Part shown: positions 28,978 to 36,167 of the stretch, one piece after another
Numbering within the stretch: the first letter of the stretch is position 1
Layout of the letters: every line of letters begins with the position of its first letter
Assembly (NCBI GenBank): GCA_019637995.1
Contig: JAHBUQ010000001.1
Span: 372,001 to 436,000, forward strand
Length of the DNA stretch: 64,000 nucleotides
DNA from: Ignavibacteriota bacterium
GTDB taxonomy: Bacteria; Bacteroidota; Ignavibacteria; Kapaibacteriales; UBA2268
Direction of reading: 5' to 3'
Made by a program: the position numbers and the translations under genes
Notes under the pieces: model-generated
What the model was told of the DNA's origin: nothing
The model's database searches: none
The model's input: the letters and a program-made list of their open reading frames with translations, nothing else

Positions 28978-29507
28978 AATGCCCTCTTAGGATTATTATT
29001 TACATAAGTTTTGATTTCTGTACTCAGCAGTACTTTTAGTTGTTCTTTTCCCCTGTAAAGCCGCTGTTTAAGTGTTTCAAGTTTCACATTTTGAATTTCC
29101 GAGGCGATATTTTGAGGATAACCCAGAATATTACACAACACAATTGCTTCTTTCTGCTCCTTTGGTAATTTTTCCATTGCTTCATAGAGAAGTTTAATTT
29201 CATATATTCTGTCGGGTGTCAGTTCACGGGATTCGAGCAAATCATAATATTTTTCTGAAGTAAGTTCAGTCATTTTCTGTTTTGCTGCTCTGCTGTAATT
29301 AAGTCGTGATGCAATTGAAAACATCCATGATAGAAACGCCCCGTAATTTCTTAATTTATCAAATTCTCTGTAAGCAGATTCAATTGTGTCCTGAAGTAAA
29401 TCCTTTGCATCGTCGTAAGTCGGCGTTACCGATAGGCAAAACCTCCAGAGGTTCTTCTTCAGCGGTTCAAAGAGTTCTAAAAATTTGTCTTGTTTATTTC
29501 GCATCAT
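28974..29507 (-). CDS. ECF-type RNA polymerase sigma factor
   Basis: 177 residues. Region 2 is visible as DDAKDLLQDTIESAYREFDKL (shown in part: LLQDTIESAYREF) with FLSWMFSIASRL, and region 4 as LPKEQKEAIVLCNILGYPQNIASEI followed by a helix LKQRLYRGKEQLK that would contact the -35 element. The lengths and the missing region 3 are those of ECF sigma factors. It is translationally coupled (ATGA) to the membrane protein downstream, which is the usual arrangement of a sigma factor and its anti-sigma. Which genes it drives cannot be told; autoregulation is common. ATG 29504 is an equally good start. Confidence 0.9.
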   Translation of the reverse strand: MMRNKQDKFLELFEPLKKNLWRFCLSVTPTYDDAKDLLQDTIESAYREFDKLRNYGAFLSWMFSIASRLNYSRAAKQKMTELTSEKYYDLLESRELTPDRIYEIKLLYEAMEKLPKEQKEAIVLCNILGYPQNIASEIQNVKLETLKQRLYRGKEQLKVLLSTEIKTYVNNNPKRAL

Positions 29508-29577
29508 ACTTTCAATTTGTTTTACGAACAGTAAGAGCAGTGAAACTTAAAAAAGATGACAAAGATAATTAAAAATA

Positions 29578-29608
29578 TTTGATTTAGATATTTTTTATTG
29601 TATTTTTG
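29578..29608 (+). promoter_or_regulatory. Putative promoter for the small gene at 29670
   Basis: TTTG (29578-29581), 19 bp, then TATTTTTG (29601-29608), matching the Bacteroidetes TTTG - 19 bp - TAnnTTTG consensus exactly. It lies about 60 bp before ATG 29670 and is the strongest reason to think that small gene is expressed. Confidence 0.55.
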
Positions 29609-29669
29609 AATTAGAATTTAATGTGATTTCGATTATAGGTTTTAAAACTTACTAATGTGATGAGCAACC

Positions 29670-29852
29670 ATGAGTTTACACAACGACATCAACGACCTTG
29701 TTCGGGCTGAACTTAAATATCGTCAATCTTTGCAGGATTCAACCGCAGTTACTTATGCTTCGGTTTTTGTCAAAAATGGTAAAGCCGTATTGAAAGATGT
29801 ATTAATTAATGGTGTATCAATCCGGAGGATTGTGGAAGAGGAAATGAAGTAA
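29670..29852 (+). CDS. Small protein of unknown function (60 aa)
   Basis: 60 residues, soluble and charged, ending in SIRRIVEEEMK. I do not recognise it. A near-consensus promoter lies about 60 bp upstream; the ribosome-binding site is weak (GATGAG). It sits between the ECF sigma factor and a YD-repeat-like fragment in a stretch with other gene remnants, so it could be a small accessory protein (phage- or toxin-associated) or the intact start of a decayed gene. Confidence 0.5.
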   Translation: MSLHNDINDLVRAELKYRQSLQDSTAVTYASVFVKNGKAVLKDVLINGVSIRRIVEEEMK

Positions 29853-29872
29853 GGTCAAGATGATAATTGTTA

Positions 29873-30121
29873 ATGATTAATATTGGCAAATTAGTAAATG
29901 TTAAAAAAACCTATTTGATTTCTCTTAAATCCTACAATTACAATAATGCAGGACGATTAGTGGAATATACCAAGAGCAATATTTCCGGATTTGGTTCAAG
30001 TTGCAATCAAAATATATTACCAAATGAGGCATTCAATGCAGACAAATGGACATTGGGCTATATGTATAATCATGACGGAGTGCGTGAGCAGATGCGTTTT
30101 TTCAAATTGAAAATTGGTTAA
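29873..30121 (+). pseudogene. YD/RHS-repeat-like fragment
   Basis: About 82 residues from ATG 29873. The middle reads YNYNNAGRLVEYTKS and later WTLGYMYNHDGVREQMRF. These resemble YD (RHS) repeats of the form Y-x-Y-D-x-x-G-R-L and Y-x-Y-x-x-D-G. Only two units are present, no signal peptide precedes them and the frame stops soon after, whereas real RHS proteins have dozens. It is best read as a remnant of a surface or toxin-delivery protein gene. Confidence 0.42.
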
Positions 30122-30496
30122 AAATGTCAAAAAGATAGTTAAAAATGTTAATAAGATTTCTTATTATGAAATTATTTCATATTATTATAATTTTTCAATT
30201 GTTTAAAATAAAAAAGTATCGTTTAGTTTTCATAATTTAATGTATTCTTAAAAAATATAAGGTTTTTGATTATATGGCTACGATTAATATAATAGCCACA
30301 ATAATTAACTTTTTGAATAAATTTATATAATTACAATTTAAAAATAAATTTTGGAAATTGCATTTTTGTGAAATGCTATAAATAATTAATTCGCTATATT
30401 TTCAATATATTTAATTTTTTATTCGTACAATGAACCCAAATATTTACAAACATTGCAATAGAAATTAAACTATTCACAATTCATTTACGCTTTAAT
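30122..30496. other. AT-rich intergenic region before glyA
   Basis: About 370 bp of very AT-rich sequence. I see no coding frame. A short TGGCTA/TAGCCA inverted repeat lies at 30275-30298 with no T run. The region may hold decayed sequence continuing from the YD-repeat fragment, but nothing can be named. Confidence 0.45.
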
Positions 30497-30527
30497 TTTG
30501 CAGTCAGAATTATTTACATTACTTTTG
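30497..30527 (+). promoter_or_regulatory. Putative glyA promoter
   Basis: TTTG (30497-30500), 19 bp, TACTTTTG (30520-30527): a full match to the Bacteroidetes -33/-7 pattern. It lies about 60 bp upstream of the glyA ATG, leaving a leader of about 55 nt. Confidence 0.6.
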
Positions 30528-30588
30528 TAATATTGGATTAATCCATATTTAACGAAAGTTTTTGAGAATTAAAAATTAGGTTATTATT

Positions 30589-31884
30589 ATGTACGAAATA
30601 GTTAAAGCAAATGACCCGGAACTTTATGACGTTCTGATGAAAGAGAATGCCCGCCAGCACGAGAAAATCGAACTTATTGCAAGTGAGAATTTCACTTCTG
30701 ATGCAGTTATGCAGGCGCAGGGTTCTGTCTTGACAAACAAATATGCTGAAGGTTACCCGGGCAAACGCTACTACGGCGGTTGTGAGTGGGTGGATGTTGC
30801 TGAAGATATCGCCCGCGACAGACTAAAAAAACTATTTGGAGCTGAATATGTGAACGTTCAGCCACATAGCGGTTCAAATGCCAATCTTGCTGTGTATTTC
30901 ACTTTCATCAAGCCGGGTGATACTGTGATGGGGCTTAGTCTTGCTCACGGCGGACATCTTACTCACGGCTCACCTGTGAATTTCTCCGGTCGTTTGTATA
31001 ATTTTATTCCTTACGAACTGGACCCTGAAACCGGAATTATTGACTATGATAAAGCCGCAGAACTTGCTAAACAGCACAAACCAAAACTGATTACAGTAGG
31101 TGCATCTGCTTATTCTCGTGATATTGATTTTGCAAAATTCCGTCAGATTGCTGATTCTGTAGGTGCATTTTTATTTGCTGATATTGCACATCCTGCCGGA
31201 CTGATTGCGAAAGGTAAACTCACAAATCCACTGCCATACTGCGACATAGTTGCATCAACAACTCATAAAACGCTACGTGGACCTCGCGGCGGTATCATAA
31301 TGACACACAAAGATTACGAAAATCCATTCGGCTTGGTGGCACCAAAATCAGGACGCGTGAAGAAAATAAGCGAAGTGCTTGATTCAATGGTTATGCCGGG
31401 CGTTCAGGGTGGTCCGCTTATGCACGTAATTGCTGCAAAAGCTGTTGCTTTCGGCGAATGTTTGTCGGATGAGTTCGACCGTTATACAACTCAGGTTATC
31501 AAAAATGCAAAAGCATTTGCACAAGCTATGAGCGACAAAGGTTATAACCTTGTTAGTGGTGGCACCGACAACCACCTTATGCTTATAGACCTACGCAACA
31601 AAGGTGTTACCGGAAAGCAGGCAGAAAATGCATTAGATGAATCGGGCATCACGTGTAACAAAAATGCAGTACCAAACGACAATCAATCGCCACTTGTTAC
31701 ATCGGGCATTCGTCTTGGCACTCCTGCAATGACTTCACGCGGTTTCCGTGAGGATGATTTCCTTTATGTAGCCGAGTTGATTGACCGCGTCATCACAAAC
31801 ATTGACAACAAAGCCCTACACGCAGAAATCACCGAAGAAGTAAAACGCTACACAGCTAAATTCCCTCTGCACCAGAAGATGTGA
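30589..31884 (+). CDS. glyA: Serine hydroxymethyltransferase
   Basis: 431 residues, PLP-dependent. It converts serine and tetrahydrofolate to glycine and 5,10-methylene-THF and feeds the one-carbon pool used by MetH in this window. Motifs: [66 protein letters not shown] and the PLP lysine in [13 protein letters not shown] (about residue 229). The length and spacing are normal. Codon use looks less AT-biased than the neighbouring accessory genes, as expected of a highly expressed core gene. It stands alone between its promoter and a terminator. Confidence 0.97.
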   Translation: MYEIVKANDPELYDVLMKENARQHEKIELIASENFTSDAVMQAQGSVLTNKYAEGYPGKRYYGGCEWVDVAEDIARDRLKKLFGAEYVNVQPHSGSNANLAVYFTFIKPGDTVMGLSLAHGGHLTHGSPVNFSGRLYNFIPYELDPETGIIDYDKAAELAKQHKPKLITVGASAYSRDIDFAKFRQIADSVGAFLFADIAHPAGLIAKGKLTNPLPYCDIVASTTHKTLRGPRGGIIMTHKDYENPFGLVAPKSGRVKKISEVLDSMVMPGVQGGPLMHVIAAKAVAFGECLSDEFDRYTTQVIKNAKAFAQAMSDKGYNLVSGGTDNHLMLIDLRNKGVTGKQAENALDESGITCNKNAVPNDNQSPLVTSGIRLGTPAMTSRGFREDDFLYVAELIDRVITNIDNKALHAEITEEVKRYTAKFPLHQKM

Positions 31885-31897
31885 GAAAAATAAATTT

Positions 31898-31931
31898 GTA
31901 GGGATGAGATTATTCTTGTCCCTACTTTTAT
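31898..31931 (+). terminator. Terminator after glyA
   Basis: GTAGGGA (31898-31904) pairs with TCCCTAC (31919-31925), with G-T pairs extending the stem inward, and TTTTAT follows. It lies 13 bp after the glyA stop and separates glyA from the AAA/TOPRIM-like pair. Confidence 0.75.
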
Positions 31932-31989
31932 ATCCAACTAAATCCACTCTAAAATCGTTATAATGTATATAATTTTTCAGGTGCTGTAA

Positions 31990-33063
31990 ATGAGTGAACA
32001 TTTTTTTAGTAAGGTTGAGATTAAGAATTTCAAATCAATAGAATACATTGAATTTGAATGTAAAAGAATCAATGTATTTATCGGCAAACCTAATGTCGGT
32101 AAGTCATGTATTATTGAGGCACTATCCTTGCTTGCAAACCCGGATTTATTATTTCAGCAAGATTTAAAATCTGTGATTAATTTTGAGGATAATTCTAATT
32201 TATTTCACAATAATATAAACAGAAATAATATTAGCATTAGAACTGATAATTCAATCGCTTTAATGAATTATGACAAAAATTATAACTTTCTAAAATCAAA
32301 TAATAAACTATTATTAGAGCCATCAAATCATTATTTATTTGATGATTTTAAGAGTATTAATGAAATATTTAATCAATTTAAACAGAAGTATGGTAATCCT
32401 GATTTAGTTTTATTAAATCCTTACAACTCAGACATTCATTATTATCAAATAACAGAGCATTTGAATGATTTTTCTGGCTTTACAAAACCATACAAATTTA
32501 AGGCAAATATAAACTATTTAAGCAAAGATAATTTAAGTTTGTTAATTCCTAATGGGAATAATCTGTTTTGGATTTTATCACAATATGAAGATTTACAAAA
32601 TGAATTTGCTGAAATCCTTGGTGAATACAATTTAGATTTAGTCTATGACCCAAGTAAAAATCTATATTTCAGCCAGAAAAAATTGCAGAAATATAACGTA
32701 TCACAAATCCCATTCTCAATGTTAGCTGATACAATACAGAGGATTATTTTTTATTCAGCAGCAATCGAATCAAACAACAATTCAATTTTATTATTTGAAG
32801 AACCTGAGGTAAATTCTTTTCCACCATATATACAAGAGCTTTCGAATAAAATTCTATTGAGCAAAACAAACCAATTTTTTATAACAACTCACAGCCCTTA
32901 CTTACTTACAACTTTACTTGAAAGTTCAACTAATGAAGTTATACTAAATATTGTGGGTTACAAGGATGGTAAAACAACAATTTATCAAACAAGTTCCGAT
33001 GAAATTAGCGAGCTGTTGAGTTATGACTCCGATATCTTTTTAAATATTGACAGATACATCTGA
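31990..33063 (+). CDS. AAA/ABC-type ATPase (OLD/RecF-like), first gene of a two-gene module
   Basis: 357 residues, cytoplasmic. Walker A is GKPNVGKSC near residue 33 after a typical start KVEIKNFKSIEYIEFE. The C-terminal part carries FSMLADTIQRIIFYSAAI (signature-like helix), Walker B in ILLFEEPEVNSFPPYI and the switch His in FITTHSPYLLTTLL. These are marks of the AAA_15/AAA_21 group seen in OLD nucleases and in defence systems such as PARIS and Gabija. The long nuclease C-terminus of OLD is absent; the next gene may supply it. AGGTG precedes ATG 31990 at good spacing. One base separates its stop from the next start. Confidence 0.85.
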   Translation: MSEHFFSKVEIKNFKSIEYIEFECKRINVFIGKPNVGKSCIIEALSLLANPDLLFQQDLKSVINFEDNSNLFHNNINRNNISIRTDNSIALMNYDKNYNFLKSNNKLLLEPSNHYLFDDFKSINEIFNQFKQKYGNPDLVLLNPYNSDIHYYQITEHLNDFSGFTKPYKFKANINYLSKDNLSLLIPNGNNLFWILSQYEDLQNEFAEILGEYNLDLVYDPSKNLYFSQKKLQKYNVSQIPFSMLADTIQRIIFYSAAIESNNNSILLFEEPEVNSFPPYIQELSNKILLSKTNQFFITTHSPYLLTTLLESSTNEVILNIVGYKDGKTTIYQTSSDEISELLSYDSDIFLNIDRYI

Positions 33064-33064
33064 A

Positions 33065-33580
33065 ATGAAAAATTTTCCGATTTTTATTGAGGGTTATCTT
33101 GATGAGTCCATCATAAATCAAACTGTGGATTTAATTGCAAAACAAAGCAAATACCAAATTACGCGAAAAGACTTTTTCATTGACAGAGCGAAAGGTATTA
33201 ATGCTGTTCTTAATAGAGTTATCAAAATTGATAAATCTTGTATTGGAATTATTGATGACGACAAAGTAAAATCAAATATTATTGATAAATTCCAGCATTG
33301 TGGTTCTTTGGGAAATTTGAATTTCTACTATTCAGGAAATCATAATACTCACAAGTTTGTAATTGTTTTTGTACCTGCAAGCGAAAAGTGGATTATTGAT
33401 TCTGCAAATACAATTGGAATAGACAACACTACGACAACTTTAAAAGAATTTACAAAATTCAGTAAATCACATATAATGATTGAAGAAATTCAAAACATTG
33501 TTAAGAAGGTTATCTTTGGTGAGGCGAGGAATGCAGTCATTTTTAGAAGAATAATTTTTGGAATTATCAAAAGGTATTAA
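33065..33580 (+). CDS. TOPRIM-like partner of the AAA ATPase
   Basis: 171 residues from ATG 33065 (TTG 33047 is an alternative that overlaps the ATPase). The N-terminal FPIFIEGYLDESIINQTVDL resembles the first TOPRIM strand with its catalytic Glu, and CIGIIDDDKVKS resembles the D-x-D strand. Later KFVIVFVPASEKWIIDSAN is a conserved-looking segment. A TOPRIM-like nuclease encoded next to an AAA_15-type ATPase is the plan of several phage-defence systems. At 171 residues this protein is much shorter than known partners such as AriB, so membership in a known system is uncertain. The C-terminus (RRIIFGIIKRY) is basic. Confidence 0.6.
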   Translation: MKNFPIFIEGYLDESIINQTVDLIAKQSKYQITRKDFFIDRAKGINAVLNRVIKIDKSCIGIIDDDKVKSNIIDKFQHCGSLGNLNFYYSGNHNTHKFVIVFVPASEKWIIDSANTIGIDNTTTTLKEFTKFSKSHIMIEEIQNIVKKVIFGEARNAVIFRRIIFGIIKRY

Positions 33581-33598
33581 TTTTTCTTAGGAATATCT

Positions 33599-33627
33599 AC
33601 TCCCCGCTTCGGAATGAGGCGGGGAGT
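33599..33627. repeat. Inverted-repeat hairpin related to the element at 26467
   Basis: ACTCCCCGC (33599-33607) pairs perfectly with GCGGGGAGT (33619-33627), loop TTCGGAATGAG. It shares CCCCG...CGGGGAGT with the element at 26467-26494. It lies 18 bp after the TOPRIM-like gene and could act as a terminator stem, although no T run follows directly. Confidence 0.7.
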
Positions 33628-33689
33628 GGGTTAATAATATTAATCATAATATTTCGTTTTAAATCATATAATAATTATTAGGTGACGTT

Positions 33690-33914
33690 ATGGAAAATTT
33701 TATTATTGAAAATAACAAAGATGAGTTAATATTCAAACTGAAAAAATCTGACTTTGACAGTAATTTTATTCTCTCATTAATAAAGAACTTAGAAACTGAA
33801 AGTCTGGCTCAAAGATCCGGTTTTGATGAATCAATATTATCAATAGCTGAAGAAATCAAATCTAATTGGTGGAAGCAGAATCGAGATGAATATATGAAGG
33901 ATGTTTCTATTTGA
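33690..33914 (+). CDS. Antitoxin-like protein of a PIN-domain toxin-antitoxin pair
   Basis: 74 residues, acidic and mostly helical, with AGGTGA 5 bp before the ATG. The ending WWKQNRDEYMKD is the kind of C-terminal tail that antitoxins use to wrap the toxin. The stop overlaps the start of a PIN-domain gene by 4 bp (TTGA). I do not see a clear ribbon-helix-helix or AbrB motif, so the DNA-binding class is not assigned; identification rests on size and position. Confidence 0.65.
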   Translation: MENFIIENNKDELIFKLKKSDFDSNFILSLIKNLETESLAQRSGFDESILSIAEEIKSNWWKQNRDEYMKDVSI

Positions 33915-34329
33915 AGAGCAAATCATCAATAGTTGATACTAATATCATCTTTTCAGCTCTAATACCCCTATTGAGTCTAAAATTAGAAGTTGTCTCATTG
34001 ACTCAAATTACCAATTTTATTGTCCAAATTATGTGATTTATGAAATTTATGCTCATAAAGAAAAGATGATTAAAAATTCCAAACTTTCAGCTACTGATTT
34101 TTATATTCTAATGAGTAGAATCATTGATTTCATAAGATTTATTCCTTCAAGTTTGGTTTCTTATGAAAATAAAAAAAAGGCTTTTGAACTTTGTTTTGAT
34201 ATTGATGAAAATGATGTTCCATTTATTGCATTATCATTAGAACTTGATATTCCATTATGGACAGGAGATAATAAATTGATTTCAGGTCTTAAAGAAAAAG
34301 GTTTTAACAATTTTTTTGAGCTCAAATGA
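33911..34329 (+). pseudogene. PIN-domain toxin with a -1 frameshift
   Basis: From TTG 33911 one frame reads SIVDTNIIFSALIP, the start of a PIN ribonuclease with its first acidic residue. The match then jumps by -1 at a run of four C (33965-33968) to a frame reading ESKIRSCLIDSNYQFYCPNY and then VIYEIYAHKEK, with the other acidic residues in DENDVPFIAL and WTGDNKLI. One extra C would restore a protein of about 139 residues. So the toxin is disabled, or it is read by frameshifting, or the base is an assembly error. The second part alone spans 34033-34329. Confidence 0.75.
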
Positions 34330-34397
34330 GAATTGAATATTATCCCGAAACTGATACACTTTATATTGATATTAATGATACTGAAAAGAAATTTTGA
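34326..34397 (+). pseudogene. DUF2283-like stub
   Basis: A 23-residue frame starts inside the PIN gene stop (ATGA overlap) and reads RIEYYPETDTLYIDINDTE before a stop. This is the start of a DUF2283 domain, which is normally about 50-80 residues, so it is truncated. DUF2283 genes often stand next to toxin-antitoxin genes. The following 130 bp hold no continuation that I can see. Confidence 0.55.
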
Positions 34398-34527
34398 ATA
34401 TTAAGAGAAACCAATATTCATTTAAAGTCGCAGAGTGAGTAATTGTCAGCTACCAACCACCCCATCCCAAAACCTCAGTTTTAGAAGAAAATAATCCAAT
34501 TTTTTTATTAAACCTTAATTAAAGCGT

Positions 34528-34881
34528 TTAATCAAGTTTTTTTCCGGGATATCTTTTTATATATTCTGTTTCGCTTTGCATTTTAAGGCTTGTACCTTCC
34601 TTAATCATTTTATTTCCTTCCTGGATTTTTGCTTCGGATTGGTTAAGAAGTTTTTCAGCTTCTTCTTTCATCTTAATTGCTTTTTGCTTGTCTTTCTCAC
34701 CATCAGAAACAAGCTTTTCACCATTAGTTATCATTTTATCTCCATCTTCCCACATATCTGCAAGGTCAAGTTTGAGATTTGCTCCATCTCGCATCTTGTC
34801 TGCTGCTGTAGGTTTTGAAGTTGAACATGATACAAATAATACGAACGATATTAATACTAATATTTTTGATTGAAAATTCAT
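34528..34881 (-). CDS. Coiled-coil lipoprotein, unknown function
   Basis: 117 residues with a lipoprotein signal (ILVLISFVLFVSCSTSK; Cys about 19). The mature part is one long amphipathic helix of repeating charged heptads rich in K, E and M (LVSDGEKDKQKAIKMKEEAEKL in part), ending in RYPGKKLD. The size and composition recall Lpp-like or YgdR-like helical lipoproteins that link or space the outer membrane and wall. No partner gene lies next to it. Confidence 0.72.
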   Translation of the reverse strand: MNFQSKILVLISFVLFVSCSTSKPTAADKMRDGANLKLDLADMWEDGDKMITNGEKLVSDGEKDKQKAIKMKEEAEKLLNQSEAKIQEGNKMIKEGTSLKMQSETEYIKRYPGKKLD

Positions 34882-34988
34882 TTTAAGAGACCTTATATTA
34901 TTAACTATTATTTATTAACGCATCAAAGGATGTTATATTATTACAATAACATTTCAATCTTAAGGAAATTTTGTTATTTTTGCAAATT

Positions 34989-36167
34989 ATGAAAAATACA
35001 ATATCAGAACAAACAAAAAAATTTATAAGAGATAACTTTGAAAATGAGCCCTATCAACTTTTATTGAATAAGGTACATATTCCAGATATTGATATTGCAT
35101 TTGCAGTAAATGAAATTCAATGTCGAAAGAAATTATCTCACAAAATGTCTGATTGGGCTGATAATTATGATTTAATTATGCCTCAGCCTAAGAATATCGA
35201 ACAATCATCAGGTTTCTTGGCAGCAAAATATAAATCTAATCTTTTTAAGTATGAAAAATCGCTTGATTTGACAGCAGGCTTTGGTGTGGATTCATATTTT
35301 ATTTCCTCTAATTCAAAAAGTCATATTTGTGTAGAATCAGATTTATCTTTACTGAATATTCTTGTTCATAATTTTGAGGCTCTTTCAGTTCAAAATACTC
35401 AGTTTATAAATATTTTTGCCGAAGATTTCTTAACAAGTAATATATTAAAATTCGACTATGTTTATATTGACCCTGACAGGCGCGATAAAGCAGGAGAGAG
35501 GAAATTCAGTATTAATGAATGGCAGCCTGATATATTGAAAATTTTCCCGGAATTGAAAGGAATAACTAAATTTTTGCATATCAAGCTTTCACCAATGATG
35601 GACTTAACTGCAGTAATGAAGTTGTTTCCGGAATTATCAAAAATTTATGTAATTTCAGTCAATAATGAATGTAAAGAACTTTTGATTGAATTTGATTTTA
35701 CTGCATTAAATCTTTCTAAACAAATTGTAGCTGTCGAATTAAGTGATAGCCCTTTCGAGCATATTTTTAATTTTAATGATAAAATTGACATAAAGACCGA
35801 GTATCCGAAGAAATACATATATGACTCACACCCTGCAATTTTAAAGTCAGGATTTAGTGATTTTTATGCAGGTAAATTTGGTTTGTCAAAGATTGGAGTG
35901 AATACTCATATTTATACTTCTAATGATTTGATTGAGGGATATGCCGGCAAAGTATATCAAATCATCGGACTGACAAAGCCTGACCGAAAAGAAATCATGA
36001 AATTTTTACCCGATATGAAAGCTATTGTAATCAGAAAGAATTTCCCTCTTAAAGTAGCTGAAATCAGAAAAAAATATGGTATAACTGAAGGAGAAGAATA
36101 TACCATATTTGCTGTAAAACTTAGTGATAACAAGAACAAGTTTCTTGTAAGTAAGAGAATAAATTAA
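34989..36167 (+). CDS. Class I SAM-dependent methyltransferase with THUMP-like C-terminal domain
   Basis: 392 residues from ATG 34989; the frame continues six codons upstream without signals. SAM motif I is SLDLTAGFGVDSYF (about 84-97); VYIDPDRRDKAGERK is the catalytic-loop equivalent. The C-terminal 90 residues (DRKEIMKFLPDMKAIVIRKNF, in part IMKFLPDMKAIVI) match the ferredoxin-like THUMP-like domain of the PG_1098 family, found across Bacteroidota. Such proteins are thought to methylate RNA, but the target is unknown. A TAnnTTTG motif at 34975-34982 lies so close to the ATG that a near-leaderless message is possible. The stop abuts the stop of the convergent PAS kinase gene. Confidence 0.82.
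   Translation: MKNTISEQTKKFIRDNFENEPYQLLLNKVHIPDIDIAFAVNEIQCRKKLSHKMSDWADNYDLIMPQPKNIEQSSGFLAAKYKSNLFKYEKSLDLTAGFGVDSYFISSNSKSHICVESDLSLLNILVHNFEALSVQNTQFINIFAEDFLTSNILKFDYVYIDPDRRDKAGERKFSINEWQPDILKIFPELKGITKFLHIKLSPMMDLTAVMKLFPELSKIYVISVNNECKELLIEFDFTALNLSKQIVAVELSDSPFEHIFNFNDKIDIKTEYPKKYIYDSHPAILKSGFSDFYAGKFGLSKIGVNTHIYTSNDLIEGYAGKVYQIIGLTKPDRKEIMKFLPDMKAIVIRKNFPLKVAEIRKKYGITEGEEYTIFAVKLSDNKNKFLVSKRIN

Noticed and set aside
30275-30298. TGGCTA/TAGCCA inverted repeat before glyA
   Set aside because: Six base pairs with a 12-nt loop and no tail; expected by chance in a region of this length.
34975-34982. TATTTTTG as a promoter for the THUMP-like methyltransferase
   Set aside because: It is only 7 bp from the ATG and lacks a TTG at the right distance upstream, so it may be chance in AT-rich DNA; mentioned only in the gene entry.
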